From: Streptacidiphilus albus JL83
GTDB lineage: Bacteria > Actinomycetota > Actinomycetes > Streptomycetales > Streptomycetaceae
Assembly (NCBI RefSeq): GCF_000744705.1
Contig: NZ_JQML01000001.1
Location: 5,714,017 to 5,778,016 of the forward strand
Direction: 5' to 3'
DNA: 64,000 nt
Shown here piece by piece: positions 24,964 to 33,404 of the stretch (position 1 is its first letter; every line of letters starts with the position of its first letter). Below the pieces are notes generated by a model. That model did no database searches. It was not told the origin of the DNA and saw nothing but the letters and a program-made list of their open reading frames with translations. Both the position numbers and the translations under genes were made by a program.

Positions 24964-25479
24964 CTAGGGCAGCGGCAGCGCGGCCCACACCGTCTTGCCG
25001 ACCGGTCCGAGCCTGGGCAGGGTGCCCCAGGCCGTGGTGAAGCTCTCGACCAGCATCATTCCGCGGCCGTGCTCGTCGTCCTCCTCGGCCGCCGCCGACT
25101 TCGGCAGGTCGCGCCGGTCCTCGTCGTCGACCTCCAGGAAGATCAGACCCCGGGCGCTCCACAGCCGGCAGTGCAGCTGGCGGCTGTCCGTGTGGGTGAC
25201 GGCGTTGGTGACCAGCTCCGACATGCAGAGCTCCACGCCGTCGAGGGTGTCCGCGGTGAGGTGCCACATCGCGGCGGTGATCCTGACGAAGCGCCGGGCG
25301 ACCGGGACCGACGCGGGCAGTCCCGGGAGCGAGGTGGCGGCCTGCCGGTCCATGGGCCAATTGCCGCGCGCTGCTCCCAGCCGGGCCAGGAGGGGGGCCG
25401 GTTCGGGGTCCTCCTCCGCTGCCGCGTCCTCGGGAGCCGCTGCCGGAGGTTCCGGGACGCGATGGCGTGAGCTGTGCAT
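24964..25479 (-). CDS. ATP-binding protein, anti-sigma-factor (RsbW/SpoIIAB)-like serine kinase
   Basis: A 171-residue protein of the HATPase_c_2 type common in Streptomyces. It has the N-box ELVTNAVTHTDS, a G1 box FLEVDDEDRRDLP and a G2-type GRGMMLVESFTTAWG. The preceding segment SVPVARRFVRITAAMWHL matches the helix that contacts partners in RsbW-like proteins. The first 45 residues are Pro/Ala/Glu-rich and probably disordered. No partner sigma factor or anti-anti-sigma factor is encoded next to it, so its target is unknown. I chose ATG 25479; the frame is open far upstream, but that sequence looks noncoding. It converges on the VWA gene with 16 bases between stops. Confidence 0.85.
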   Translation of the reverse strand: MHSSRHRVPEPPAAAPEDAAAEEDPEPAPLLARLGAARGNWPMDRQAATSLPGLPASVPVARRFVRITAAMWHLTADTLDGVELCMSELVTNAVTHTDSRQLHCRLWSARGLIFLEVDDEDRRDLPKSAAAEEDDEHGRGMMLVESFTTAWGTLPRLGPVGKTVWAALPLP

Positions 25480-26254
25480 CGAGCATCCGCTTCTTGAGCA
25501 TGTGTGCGAATACAGGCGTCGGGACGGCCTCGTGCGGGTTGCCCGCCCCCGGCAAGTCGTCCGTTGCGCACCGAACGCTCCCTCAAGGGGAAGTGGAACG
25601 CAAGGGATTCCCGGGGATTGCACACCCTTGGCCCCCGGATTTCGGGTGCACATCACGCCGCGCGCTCCCCCGCTCCACCTCCGGCGGTATGCGGGCGTCT
25701 GCTCGACCCCGGTCGACTCGCGGGTATCGGTGTCGAGTTGCGGAATGAAAAGGGCCCGGCCGGACCGTTGCATTCCCGCCGATTCGGACGGGTGTTCACA
25801 TTGCTGTTACGGCAGGAATCGCCGGAATTACCATTCTGTTTGCCGGGGCGGCGCTGTTCCGCCGGTCCTGGATCGAGGGAGGCCCGGATCCACCGGTCGG
25901 CACTGTATGTGTGCGTGGCGCCGCTGATCGTGGTCGGGATCCGCCCGGATCACGGCGCCTTTCTGGGCGGCGCGCCCGTTGTGATGGTTATCACCGGGCC
26001 TGCCCCGGTCTCCGGTGGGAACCTCAGGTCGTAGGAGATAGCCTGCAAGGCGGACTTGCCTGCCCGTGCGACGCCAGGCACTGAGCTCCCCGTAGCGACG
26101 GCGTCGGCCGTGAGGTCCCTCCGGATCCACGTACCGCCACCAGCCACGAAGGATCACAGCGGCGACCCTGCGGGCGGTTAGCTGGGAAGATAGGGGTGGC
26201 CGGCCCTCCCGTGACCGACCACTTCCGAAGTCGCGATCACAAGGACGGACGCGC
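25480..26254. other. 775-bp intergenic region between the anti-sigma-like gene and sucC
   Basis: No intact gene is convincing. GC content falls markedly between about 25,720 and 26,050. In one plus-strand frame, 25794-25863 encodes a segment that looks like a membrane helix (VTAGIAGITILFAGAALFRR) without any start codon, and in another frame 25900-26030 encodes a second hydrophobic run; this could be a decayed membrane-protein gene. The last 100 bases must hold the sucC promoter, perhaps around TAGCTGGGAAGATAGGG (26179-26195). Confidence 0.45.
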
Positions 26255-27427
26255 GTGGACCTGTTCGAATACCAGGCGAGGGACATCTTCGCCAAGCACG
26301 GTGTGCCGGTGCTGGGTGGTGCAGTTATCGAGACGGCCGAAGAGGCGCGTGCGATCGCTGAGGGCTGGGGCGGCCGGGCCGTCATCAAGGCGCAGGTCAA
26401 GGTCGGCGGCCGTGGCAAGGCGGGCGGCGTCAAGCTGGCCTCCGACCCGGCCGACGCCGTGGCCAAGGCCGAGGCGATCCTGGGCATGGACATCAAGGGC
26501 CACACGGTCCACAAGGTGATGCTCGCCCAGACGGCCGACATCAAGGAGGAGTACTACGTCTCCTTCCTGCTCGACCGGACCAACCGGACCTTCCTCGCCA
26601 TGGCCTCCGTCGAGGGCGGCGTGGAGATCGAGGTCGTGGCCGTCGAGAACCCCGACGCGCTGGCCAAGATCCCGGTCGACGCCAACGAGGGTGTCACCGA
26701 CGCCAAGGCCCGCGAGATCGTCGAGGCGGCCAAGTTCCCGGCCGACGTCGCCGACCAGATCGTCGAGGTCCTGAAGAGCCTGTGGAAGGTCTTCATCGCC
26801 GAGGACGCGCTCCTCGTCGAGGTGAACCCCCTGGTCAAGACCGGTGAGGGCAAGATCGTCGCGCTCGACGGCAAGGTCTCGCTGGACGAGAACGCGGACT
26901 TCCGCCAGCCCGAGCACGAGGCGCTGGTCGACCACGCCGCCGCCAACCCGCTCGAGGCTGCGGCCAAGGCCAAGAACCTCAACTACGTCAAGCTCGACGG
27001 CGAGGTCGGCATCATCGGCAACGGCGCGGGTCTCGTCATGAGCACCCTGGACGTCGTCGCCTACGCCGGCGAGAACCACGGCAACGTGAAGCCCGCCAAC
27101 TTCCTCGACATCGGCGGCGGCGCGTCCGCCGAGGTCATGGCGAACGGCCTGGAGATCATCCTGGGCGACCCGGACGTCAAGTCCGTCTTCGTCAACGTCT
27201 TCGGCGGCATCACCGCCTGTGACGAGGTCGCCAACGGCATCGTCCAGGCGCTGGCGCTGCTCGAGTCCAAGGGCGAGGCCGTGACCAAGCCCCTCGTCGT
27301 CCGGCTGGACGGCAACAACGCGGAGCTGGGTCGCAAGATCCTGTCTGACGCCAACCACCCGCTGGTGCAGCGCGTGGACACCATGGACGACGCGGCCGAC
27401 AAGGCCGCCGAGCTGGCTGCGAAGTAA
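26255..27427 (+). CDS. sucC: succinyl-CoA synthetase (ADP-forming) subunit beta
   Basis: The 390-residue beta subunit of the TCA-cycle enzyme that makes succinate and ATP from succinyl-CoA. The N terminus [19 protein letters not shown] and the ATP-grasp segment [18 protein letters not shown] are diagnostic; the C-terminal ligase domain shows [11 protein letters not shown] and [19 protein letters not shown] 26255 has AAGGA at a slightly long spacing of about 10 bases. sucD follows after 20 bases in the same operon. Codon use is extremely biased, as expected for a highly expressed gene. Confidence 0.97.
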   Translation: MDLFEYQARDIFAKHGVPVLGGAVIETAEEARAIAEGWGGRAVIKAQVKVGGRGKAGGVKLASDPADAVAKAEAILGMDIKGHTVHKVMLAQTADIKEEYYVSFLLDRTNRTFLAMASVEGGVEIEVVAVENPDALAKIPVDANEGVTDAKAREIVEAAKFPADVADQIVEVLKSLWKVFIAEDALLVEVNPLVKTGEGKIVALDGKVSLDENADFRQPEHEALVDHAAANPLEAAAKAKNLNYVKLDGEVGIIGNGAGLVMSTLDVVAYAGENHGNVKPANFLDIGGGASAEVMANGLEIILGDPDVKSVFVNVFGGITACDEVANGIVQALALLESKGEAVTKPLVVRLDGNNAELGRKILSDANHPLVQRVDTMDDAADKAAELAAK

Positions 27428-27447
27428 GGGACGAGGACTCCACAACC

Positions 27448-28329
27448 ATGGCTATCTTCCTCACCAAGGACAGCAAGGTCATTGTCCAGGGGATGACCGG
27501 CGCCACCGGCATGAAGCACACCAAGCTCATGCTCGCTGACGGCACCAACATCGTCGGCGGCGTGAACCCGCGCAAGGCCGGCACCACGGTCGACTTCGAC
27601 GGCACCGAGGTACCGGTGTTCGGATCGGTGGCCGAGGCCATTGAGAAGACCGGCGCCGACGTCTCGGTCATCTTCGTGCCGCCGGCCTTCGCCAAGGCCG
27701 CAGTGGTCGAGGCGATCGACGCCGAGATCGGTCTCGCGGTCGTCATCACCGAGGGCATCGCGGTGCACGACTCCGCGTCCTTCTGGGCCTACGCGGGCGA
27801 GAAGGGCAACAAGACCCGGATCATCGGCCCGAACTGCCCCGGCCTGATCACCCCCGGCCAGTCCAACGCCGGCATCATCCCGGGCGACATCACCAAGCCC
27901 GGCCGCATCGGTCTCGTGTCCAAGTCCGGCACGCTGACCTACCAGATGATGTACGAGCTGCGCGACATCGGCTTCTCCTCGGCCGTCGGCATCGGTGGCG
28001 ACCCGATCATCGGCACCACCCACATCGACGCCCTCCAGGCGTTCCAGGACGACCCCGACACCGACATCATCGTGATGATCGGCGAGATCGGCGGCGACGC
28101 CGAGGAGCGTGCGGCGGCCTACATCTCCGAGCACATCACCAAGCCGGTCGTCGGCTACGTGGCGGGCTTCACCGCGCCCGAGGGCAAGACCATGGGCCAC
28201 GCCGGTGCGATCGTGTCGGGCTCCTCCGGCACCGCGCAGGCGAAGAAGGAGGCCCTGGAGGCCGCCGGCGTCAAGGTCGGCAAGACCCCGTCGGAGACCG
28301 CGCGCCTGGCCCGCGAGCTCATCGGCTGA
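27448..28329 (+). CDS. sucD: succinyl-CoA synthetase (ADP-forming) subunit alpha
   Basis: The 293-residue alpha subunit that carries the phosphohistidine. The CoA-binding fold is seen in [19 protein letters not shown], the loop [11 protein letters not shown] in the middle, and the active-site histidine H251 in [15 protein letters not shown]. The protein ends RLARELIG, the family's usual end. It is co-transcribed with sucC. The stop lies 34 bases from the convergent sigma-like gene's stop; a strong hairpin just inside that gene (28421-28456) is the likely terminator. Confidence 0.97.
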   Translation: MAIFLTKDSKVIVQGMTGATGMKHTKLMLADGTNIVGGVNPRKAGTTVDFDGTEVPVFGSVAEAIEKTGADVSVIFVPPAFAKAAVVEAIDAEIGLAVVITEGIAVHDSASFWAYAGEKGNKTRIIGPNCPGLITPGQSNAGIIPGDITKPGRIGLVSKSGTLTYQMMYELRDIGFSSAVGIGGDPIIGTTHIDALQAFQDDPDTDIIVMIGEIGGDAEERAAAYISEHITKPVVGYVAGFTAPEGKTMGHAGAIVSGSSGTAQAKKEALEAAGVKVGKTPSETARLARELIG

Positions 28330-28363
28330 CCGAGGCGAGTGATCAGTCGTTCGGCCGGGCCCC

Positions 28364-29587
28364 TCACTCGGATCCGGTCGAACGCACCTCGTCGAGCGTT
28401 CCGGCCCCCGTGCCGGACCTGCTGCCCCGCCCCTGGTTCCCAGGGAGCGGGGCAGCGGTCGTTCCGCCCCGGGGCAGGTGCGACCAGCAGGGCAGTGCGA
28501 AGACGGGGCAGTAGCCCGGCCGGGTGGAGGCACCGTCGGCGGGCGCGCCCGGCACCCGGGCGGTGAGTTGCGGGTCCCGGCCGTGCGGAGAGCGGGCGGG
28601 GGAGGAGCCCGGGTGCGGCAGGAGCGCGAGGAGGCCGGAGACGGCGGCTCCGGAGACGGCCGCGCCGGACACGGCGGCGGGGGCTGATCCGGAGACGGCG
28701 GCGGCGGAAGCGGCGGGCGGGGCGGAAGCGGTGGGGGAGGCGGTCGGCCTCGGCACGCTCGCCGGGGTCGGCGTCGGCGGGTGGTGCTTGGCGTGGAAGC
28801 TGTCGTAGGTCATGAACGCGGGCGCCGGCGGGTGCATCGGCGTGCCCCAGATCAGCGCTGCGGCCAGCCCCCCGGCGGTCACGGCGGAGAGCAGCCCGGC
28901 CCCGGCGGCGGTGCCCCACTCGCGCAGCATGGACCGGTGGCGCAGCTGTTCCGCCTGCTCCGCCTGCCCGGTGGACGGAGCCGCCCGACAGGCGCGGTCG
29001 GCGGCGGCCTGCAGCAGCGCCCCCAGCCGACGCCCGAACCCCGGCTGCCCGGCGTCCGCGCCGACGATCGTCGGCGCGGCCTCGGCCAGTTGCTGCCGGG
29101 CGTGGGCCACCCGGGCATAGGCCATCGGCGTGGTCGACTCCAACTCGGTACTGGTCTGCTTCCAGTCGAGACCGACCACGTCGTGCAGCACCAGGGCCCG
29201 CCGCCGCGCCCGGGAGAGCTGCAGCAGCGCCTTCAGCAGGATGCGGTCGTCCAGGGTGAGCCCCGCCCGGTCGGCGGGCTCGGCCGGGGAACGCCGACCG
29301 TGGCGCAGGTCCAGCTGGTGCCAGGGGGAGGCCGCCAGCTCGAAGACCGCCCCCCGGACCCAGCCTTCCGGCGATCTGTCGGCGGCCACCTGCGGCCAGT
29401 TCGCCCAGGCGAGTTCGAAGGCGCGGTGGACGCAGCCGACGGCGCGGCGGCGACTGCCGGTGAGCAGGTAGGCCTGCCGGACCAGCCGGGTCGAGGCACC
29501 GTGGTAGAGCGCGTCGAAGTCCGTGGGAGCGGTCGGCGGAGCGGTGGGCGGAGCCGTCGGCGGGGCGGTGGGCACAGGGGCGGGCAC
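28364..29587 (-). CDS. sigma-70-like (ECF-type) protein with C-terminal membrane segment
   Basis: A 407-residue protein as read from GTG 29587. After a Pro/Thr/Ala repeat (PTAPPTAPPTAPP), residues 24-175 resemble sigma region 2 (FDALYHGASTRLVRQAYLLTGSRRRAVGCVHRAFELAW) and region 4 (LSRARRRALVLHDVVGLDWKQTSTELE). A single membrane helix follows (GLLSAVTAGGLAAALIWG), then a 170-residue Ser/Pro/Ala-rich tail predicted to be extracytoplasmic. The start is doubtful: no ribosome-binding site precedes GTG 29587, and a well-biased frame running from ATG 29829 to about 29640 could be its true N terminus if one base is missing or added in the CCG-rich tract. It converges on sucD. A membrane-tethered sigma-like regulator is the best reading; DNA binding is unproven. 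Confidence 0.65.
   Translation of the reverse strand: MPAPVPTAPPTAPPTAPPTAPTDFDALYHGASTRLVRQAYLLTGSRRRAVGCVHRAFELAWANWPQVAADRSPEGWVRGAVFELAASPWHQLDLRHGRRSPAEPADRAGLTLDDRILLKALLQLSRARRRALVLHDVVGLDWKQTSTELESTTPMAYARVAHARQQLAEAAPTIVGADAGQPGFGRRLGALLQAAADRACRAAPSTGQAEQAEQLRHRSMLREWGTAAGAGLLSAVTAGGLAAALIWGTPMHPPAPAFMTYDSFHAKHHPPTPTPASVPRPTASPTASAPPAASAAAVSGSAPAAVSGAAVSGAAVSGLLALLPHPGSSPARSPHGRDPQLTARVPGAPADGASTRPGYCPVFALPCWSHLPRGGTTAAPLPGNQGRGSRSGTGAGTLDEVRSTGSE
28421..28456. terminator. nested hairpin at the sucD / sigma-like gene junction
   Basis: The outer stem GCTGCCCCGC (28421-28430) with GCGGGGCAGC (28447-28456) encloses an inner stem CCCTGG (28431-28436) with CCAGGG (28440-28445). It lies 90 bases after sucD and inside the 3' end of the convergent coding sequence. 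Confidence 0.55.
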
Positions 29588-29639
29588 GGCGGCGGCGGCG
29601 GGTCCCGGCGCCGGCGGGGCGGCGGGGGCGGCGGCACGG

Positions 29640-29829
29640 CCGAGGAGGCTACAGGGGCAGGGGCAGGGGCAGGGGCAGGGGGCGCGGCGGCCGATGCCGC
29701 GTCAGCTGTCGGCCCGTCAGCTGTCGGCCCGTCGCACCCCCCGTTGGGGGGTGTGCGGCCGGTCCGCTGCTTCTTCCGCTCCCGCGCGCTCCTGGACCGG
29801 GGCGACGGAGTGTCCGACCGGGCGCTCAT
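29640..29829 (-). other. possible displaced N-terminal coding segment of the sigma-like gene
   Basis: From ATG 29829 this frame encodes M-S-A-R-S-D-T-P-S-P-R-S-R-S-A-R-E-R-K-K followed by repeats, with strong third-position GC. It runs into the sigma-like gene but in a different frame, so the two would join only through a frameshift. It contains a perfect 15-bp direct repeat at 29701-29730 (encoding GPTAD twice) and five AGGGGC-type hexamers at 29652-29680 (plus-strand sense). No clear ribosome-binding site is present at 29829. Confidence 0.4.
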
Positions 29830-29963
29830 GAGCGCACGCCAGGGGCGTACGAGCGCGTCTGTTCCGTTGACCAGATCAAGGGCATATCTGAATTCTTGGG
29901 GTGAAAGTGAGTAATCGCCATGTCAATGGTCATAACGGGTGGCGACGTGCCGCAGAGTGAGGC

Positions 29964-31598
29964 ATGGCCTACTTGGTGGAGCGGATTCGGCCGATTGCGG
30001 CACCGGGGTTCGCCACTCCGGCGTTCCGTGCCGGACTCGTGGGTGGAGCGGCGACCGCCGGCACCGGGATCGCCCTGGTCGCCCTGCCCGTCTTCCTTCT
30101 GTGGATCGTCTCGCCGTACGTCGAGAGCGGGGTGGACGGCGTCGTCCACCTGGCCGCCTGCCTATGGCTGCTGGCCCACGGGGTGACGCTGGTCCATGGC
30201 GGCACGCCGCTGGGGGTTCCGCCACTGCTGCTCACCGCGCTGCTCGGGGTGCTGCTCCACCGCGCCGCCGCCCGCACGGCCGGCCAGGCCGTGCGCCGAC
30301 CGGACGAGCCGCCGGCGGAGGCGGACTCGGACTTCACGGGTCCGGACTTCACGGGTCAGGACTTCACCGACCCGGACTTCACCGACCCGGACTTCGCGGA
30401 CCCTGCCGAGGACAGGGCCGGCGCATCGGTGTCCCGGGCCGGCGCGGTGATGCTGGGCCTCTGCCTGGGATACCTGCTGGTCGCGGCCGTTGCGCTGGTC
30501 TCGGCCGCGACCGTGGGCGGTAGCGGGCTGGGCATCGGCCCGCTCGGTCTGCCGGACGTCGGCCGACTGCTGCTGCTGGTGTTGTCGGTGGCCGCGGGCG
30601 GCGTCCGGGCGGGAGCCGGGGAGTGGCCCTGGAGCGGGGGCCGACGGGGGTTGGCCCGGTGGTGGCGGAGCCGCCCCTGGACCCGGCTGCGCCTCCGTTC
30701 GGCGTTGCTCTTCGAGGAGGAGCCGGCGAGGACCGAGGCGACCGGAGGGGCAGGGGAGGCCGAGGGCTTCGAGTCGGACCGGTGGCCGCTCCGGTGGCTC
30801 CGGCGGGGGAGCCCGTCGTGGCTGCTGTCACTGGACCCGCCCGCGCGGCTGGACCGGTGCCGCCGCTGGTGCGGCCACCGGCTCTCCTGGCTCTTCGCCT
30901 GGCCGCTCGGGCGGCTCTACGTCCCCGGCGGGGCGACCGCCGCAGCGCGTGCGGGTGCGGGCGCGGGGGCGGCGCTGCTCGGCGGGGGCGCGGTGGTGTT
31001 CGCCGTCTCGCTGCTGCTGCACTTCGGCGCGGCCGGGTCGGTCGCGGGCCGGCTCGCCCCGGACCTGGTGGGTCGGGTCTCGTTGCTGCTGCTCTGCGCG
31101 ACGGTGCTGCCCAATGCCGCGGTCTGGGCCGCCGGGTACTCCCTGGGGCCGGGCTTCGCGCTGGACGGGCGCTTCTCGCCGCTGGTCGACGCCGCCTCCC
31201 AGCCGCCCGAGTTCCCGCTGTTCGCCGCGCTCCCCGGGGCGGGGCGTTCACCGTTGGTGCTGCTGGTCGCGGTGGTGCCGCTGGTCGCGGGGGCGGCCCT
31301 GGGCGTACTGGTGGGGCGCGCGGCCGAGGAGTGGGGCGTGCTGGCGACGGCTTGCATCAGTGTCCTGGCGGCCCTCTGCACCGGGGTGCTCGTGCTGGTG
31401 TTCGCGGCCGCCTCGGGCGGTGCGCTGGGCAGCTCGGCCCTTGCCCAGGTCGGGCCCTCGCCCTGGTGGACCGGGGCGGCCGCGTTCGGCTGGGCCCTCG
31501 GCGTCGGACTGCCGGGGGCGCTGCTCGCGCGCGGGCTGCCCCGGCTCCGACCGCACCGGATCACGCGGCGCCGATTCACCGGCCGGCGGTCCGGGTGA
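29964..31598 (+). CDS. DUF6350 family polytopic membrane protein (annotated as PerM-like in actinobacteria)
   Basis: A 544-residue protein with about ten hydrophobic segments, starting MAYLVERIRPIAAPGF. The family is widespread in actinobacteria next to sucCD and purN, and I recall it being annotated DUF6350 or cell-division protein PerM; a division role has been described for mycobacterial PerM, but orthology is not shown here. An acidic insert of five DFTDP-type pentapeptides (about residues 123-147) is encoded by a 15-bp tandem repeat. ATG 29964 has GAGTGAGG close upstream. The gene converges on the next with only 14 bases between stops. Confidence 0.75.
   Translation: MAYLVERIRPIAAPGFATPAFRAGLVGGAATAGTGIALVALPVFLLWIVSPYVESGVDGVVHLAACLWLLAHGVTLVHGGTPLGVPPLLLTALLGVLLHRAAARTAGQAVRRPDEPPAEADSDFTGPDFTGQDFTDPDFTDPDFADPAEDRAGASVSRAGAVMLGLCLGYLLVAAVALVSAATVGGSGLGIGPLGLPDVGRLLLLVLSVAAGGVRAGAGEWPWSGGRRGLARWWRSRPWTRLRLRSALLFEEEPARTEATGGAGEAEGFESDRWPLRWLRRGSPSWLLSLDPPARLDRCRRWCGHRLSWLFAWPLGRLYVPGGATAAARAGAGAGAALLGGGAVVFAVSLLLHFGAAGSVAGRLAPDLVGRVSLLLLCATVLPNAAVWAAGYSLGPGFALDGRFSPLVDAASQPPEFPLFAALPGAGRSPLVLLVAVVPLVAGAALGVLVGRAAEEWGVLATACISVLAALCTGVLVLVFAAASGGALGSSALAQVGPSPWWTGAAAFGWALGVGLPGALLARGLPRLRPHRITRRRFTGRRSG
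30330..30404 (+). repeat. 15-bp coding tandem repeat (5 copies) in the DUF6350 gene
   Basis: Five consecutive 15-bp units of the form GACTTCACSGRYCCG encode D-F-T-[GD]-P repeats. Copies 3 and 4 are identical. Length variation between strains would be expected without frame change. Confidence 0.9.
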
Positions 31599-31612
31599 CG
31601 TCGTGGTCGGCG

Positions 31613-32338
31613 TCAGTTGCTCCAGTTCACCAGCCACTGCGGGGGCTTCGGCGACACGCTGGTCGCGCAGGTGTTGTACACGGCCTGGGTGAGCGCGTCG
31701 TTCTGGCAGTCGTAGTAGCTCTTGTAGTACATCTGCACGCCGAAGGCGGACGCGAACAGCGCCAGCCCGACGATTGCGGCGATCAGGCCGCCGGTCGCGG
31801 CGGGGACCTGGGGCTGGGCCGGCATCGGGGCGAAGCCGCCGGGGGTGTGCTGCGGAACGGTCTGCCCGGGGGCGGTCCGGTCGGCGGGCGCCGCGGTGGC
31901 GGTGCTCTTCGACTTCCCGCGCAGCGAGCTGATGGCCCAGTAGAGCGCCAGCGAGGACAGCGGCAGTGTGAGGTCGGGCACACCGAGGACCAGGAAGAAG
32001 ATCCCCCACATCCCGCTCAGCAGCGCGTAGCGGGCCTTGCGCTGGACCGGGTCGGTGGGGTCGAAGCGGGGGCCCTGCGGCGGCGGTCCGTAGGGCCGGC
32101 CGGGCTGCTGGCCCTGGTAGCCGGGGCTCCACGGGTGCGGCGGCGGGACCTGCGGCGGCCGGTGCTGCCCGCCCTGCGGGGGGACGCCCTGGTCCTCGGG
32201 TGCGCCTTCCTCGCCCTGCGGCTTCTCGGTCGCGCGCCCGCGCGGCTGCCAGGGACGGTCCGGCGCGTCCTTGGGCGGCGGCGCGAAGGGGTCGCGGGGA
32301 CCTTCCGGGGGTGTGCCGCTGTCCGATTTCTGGACCAT
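31613..32338 (-). CDS. Pro-rich membrane protein of unknown function
   Basis: A 241-residue protein I do not recognise by function. Residues 1-105 are a Pro/Gly/Gln-rich, probably disordered cytoplasmic region. Two to three hydrophobic segments follow (YALLSGMWGIFFLVLGVPDL-type at about 104-140 and GLIAAIVGLALFASAFGVQM near 180), separated by a Pro/Thr/Ala linker. A short extracytoplasmic tail has two Cys (YDCQNDALTQAVYNTC) that could form a disulfide. It lies divergently from purN, as in Streptomyces relatives from memory. ATG 32338 lacks a clear ribosome-binding site. Confidence 0.75.
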   Translation of the reverse strand: MVQKSDSGTPPEGPRDPFAPPPKDAPDRPWQPRGRATEKPQGEEGAPEDQGVPPQGGQHRPPQVPPPHPWSPGYQGQQPGRPYGPPPQGPRFDPTDPVQRKARYALLSGMWGIFFLVLGVPDLTLPLSSLALYWAISSLRGKSKSTATAAPADRTAPGQTVPQHTPGGFAPMPAQPQVPAATGGLIAAIVGLALFASAFGVQMYYKSYYDCQNDALTQAVYNTCATSVSPKPPQWLVNWSN

Positions 32339-32656
32339 CGTCTTCGTCGTACTCCTGATTCTGGGCTCCGCTTAGGGACACCCTCTCACCCCAGTACCCG
32401 CTGTGGCTCGCCCCCACCCCATGATCGTCGACCAGGAGTGCGAGCAGGGATGCGGGTGCCGGTATCGTTGCTGACGACCGGCGGTCCTCGCCGAGGGCTC
32501 CCGGTCGGCCTGCGGCGCCGCCGCGAGGCGTTCGGTGGATGCGGATGCCGGTCACGAGATGACACCCCGCGTCCGCCCCACAGAGCCCGGCCCCTGCCCG
32601 TTGCGCGCATCCTGACGCCGGGGTGGGACGGCCGCGCCTTACGGGAGGACCGAGCT
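32339..32656. other. 318-bp divergent region upstream of purN
   Basis: No gene or strong hairpin seen. It must contain the purN-purH promoter; GGTATCGTTGC around 32461-32471 has a plausible -10 flavour. I looked for a ZTP (pfl) riboswitch, which can control purine/one-carbon genes, and could not match its conserved core. Confidence 0.45.
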
Positions 32657-33349
32657 GTGGCGAACCCGCCGACCGTTCCGGACACGGACCCCGCCGGGCT
32701 GAGCTTCGGCCCCGCCGCAGGCGCCGGAGGACCGGCCCGCCTGGTCGTCCTGGTGTCCGGTTCGGGAACGAACCTCCAGGCCCTGCTGGACGCGGCGGCC
32801 GACCCCGGGTACGGCGCGAGCATCGTCGCCGTCGGTGCGGACCGCGACTCCATCGCCGGTCTGGAGCGTGCCGAGCGCGCGGGCATCCCCACCTTCGTCC
32901 ACCGGGTCAAGGACTACCCCGAGCGCACCGACTGGGACGCCGCGCTGACCGCGTCGACCGCGGGCCACGAACCGGACCTGGTGGTCACCGCCGGCTTCAT
33001 GAAGATCCTCGGCGGCGGCTTCATGCGCCGCTTCGAGGGACGCATCGTCAACACCCACCCCGCCCTGCTGCCCTCCTTCCCCGGCGCGCACGGCGTCCGG
33101 GACGCGCTGGCCTACGGGGTCACCGTCACCGGCTGCACCGTGCACCTGGTCGACGAGGGTGTGGACACCGGCCCGATCATCGCCCAGGGCGTGGTCGAGG
33201 TCGACGCCGCCGACCACGAGGACGGCGGCGAGGCGCTCCACGAGCGCATCAAGACGGTCGAGCGCAGGCTGCTCGTCGAGGCTGTGGGCCGCCTGGCCCG
33301 CGAGGGCTACCGCGTCCAGGGCCGTCGGGTCACCTTCCCGACGACCTGA
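32657..33349 (+). CDS. purN: phosphoribosylglycinamide formyltransferase
   Basis: A 230-residue enzyme that transfers a formyl group from 10-formyl-THF to GAR in purine synthesis. The N-terminal motif [18 protein letters not shown] binds the phosphoribosyl group, and the catalytic region shows [20 protein letters not shown] with the conserved Asn-x-His, then [18 protein letters not shown] with the catalytic Asp. About 28 residues precede the core, longer than E. coli PurN but usual in Streptomyces. GTG 32657 has GGGAGGA 7 bases upstream. purH follows after 55 bases, so the two purine genes form an operon. Confidence 0.96.
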   Translation: MANPPTVPDTDPAGLSFGPAAGAGGPARLVVLVSGSGTNLQALLDAAADPGYGASIVAVGADRDSIAGLERAERAGIPTFVHRVKDYPERTDWDAALTASTAGHEPDLVVTAGFMKILGGGFMRRFEGRIVNTHPALLPSFPGAHGVRDALAYGVTVTGCTVHLVDEGVDTGPIIAQGVVEVDAADHEDGGEALHERIKTVERRLLVEAVGRLAREGYRVQGRRVTFPTT

Positions 33350-33404
33350 CGCCCTCCCGGCAGCCACCCGTGACACCCACTCACAAAGACAAAGGACATT
33401 GGCA

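Noticed and set aside
32339-32656. ZTP riboswitch upstream of purN
   Set aside because: No match to the conserved pfl core could be found by eye.
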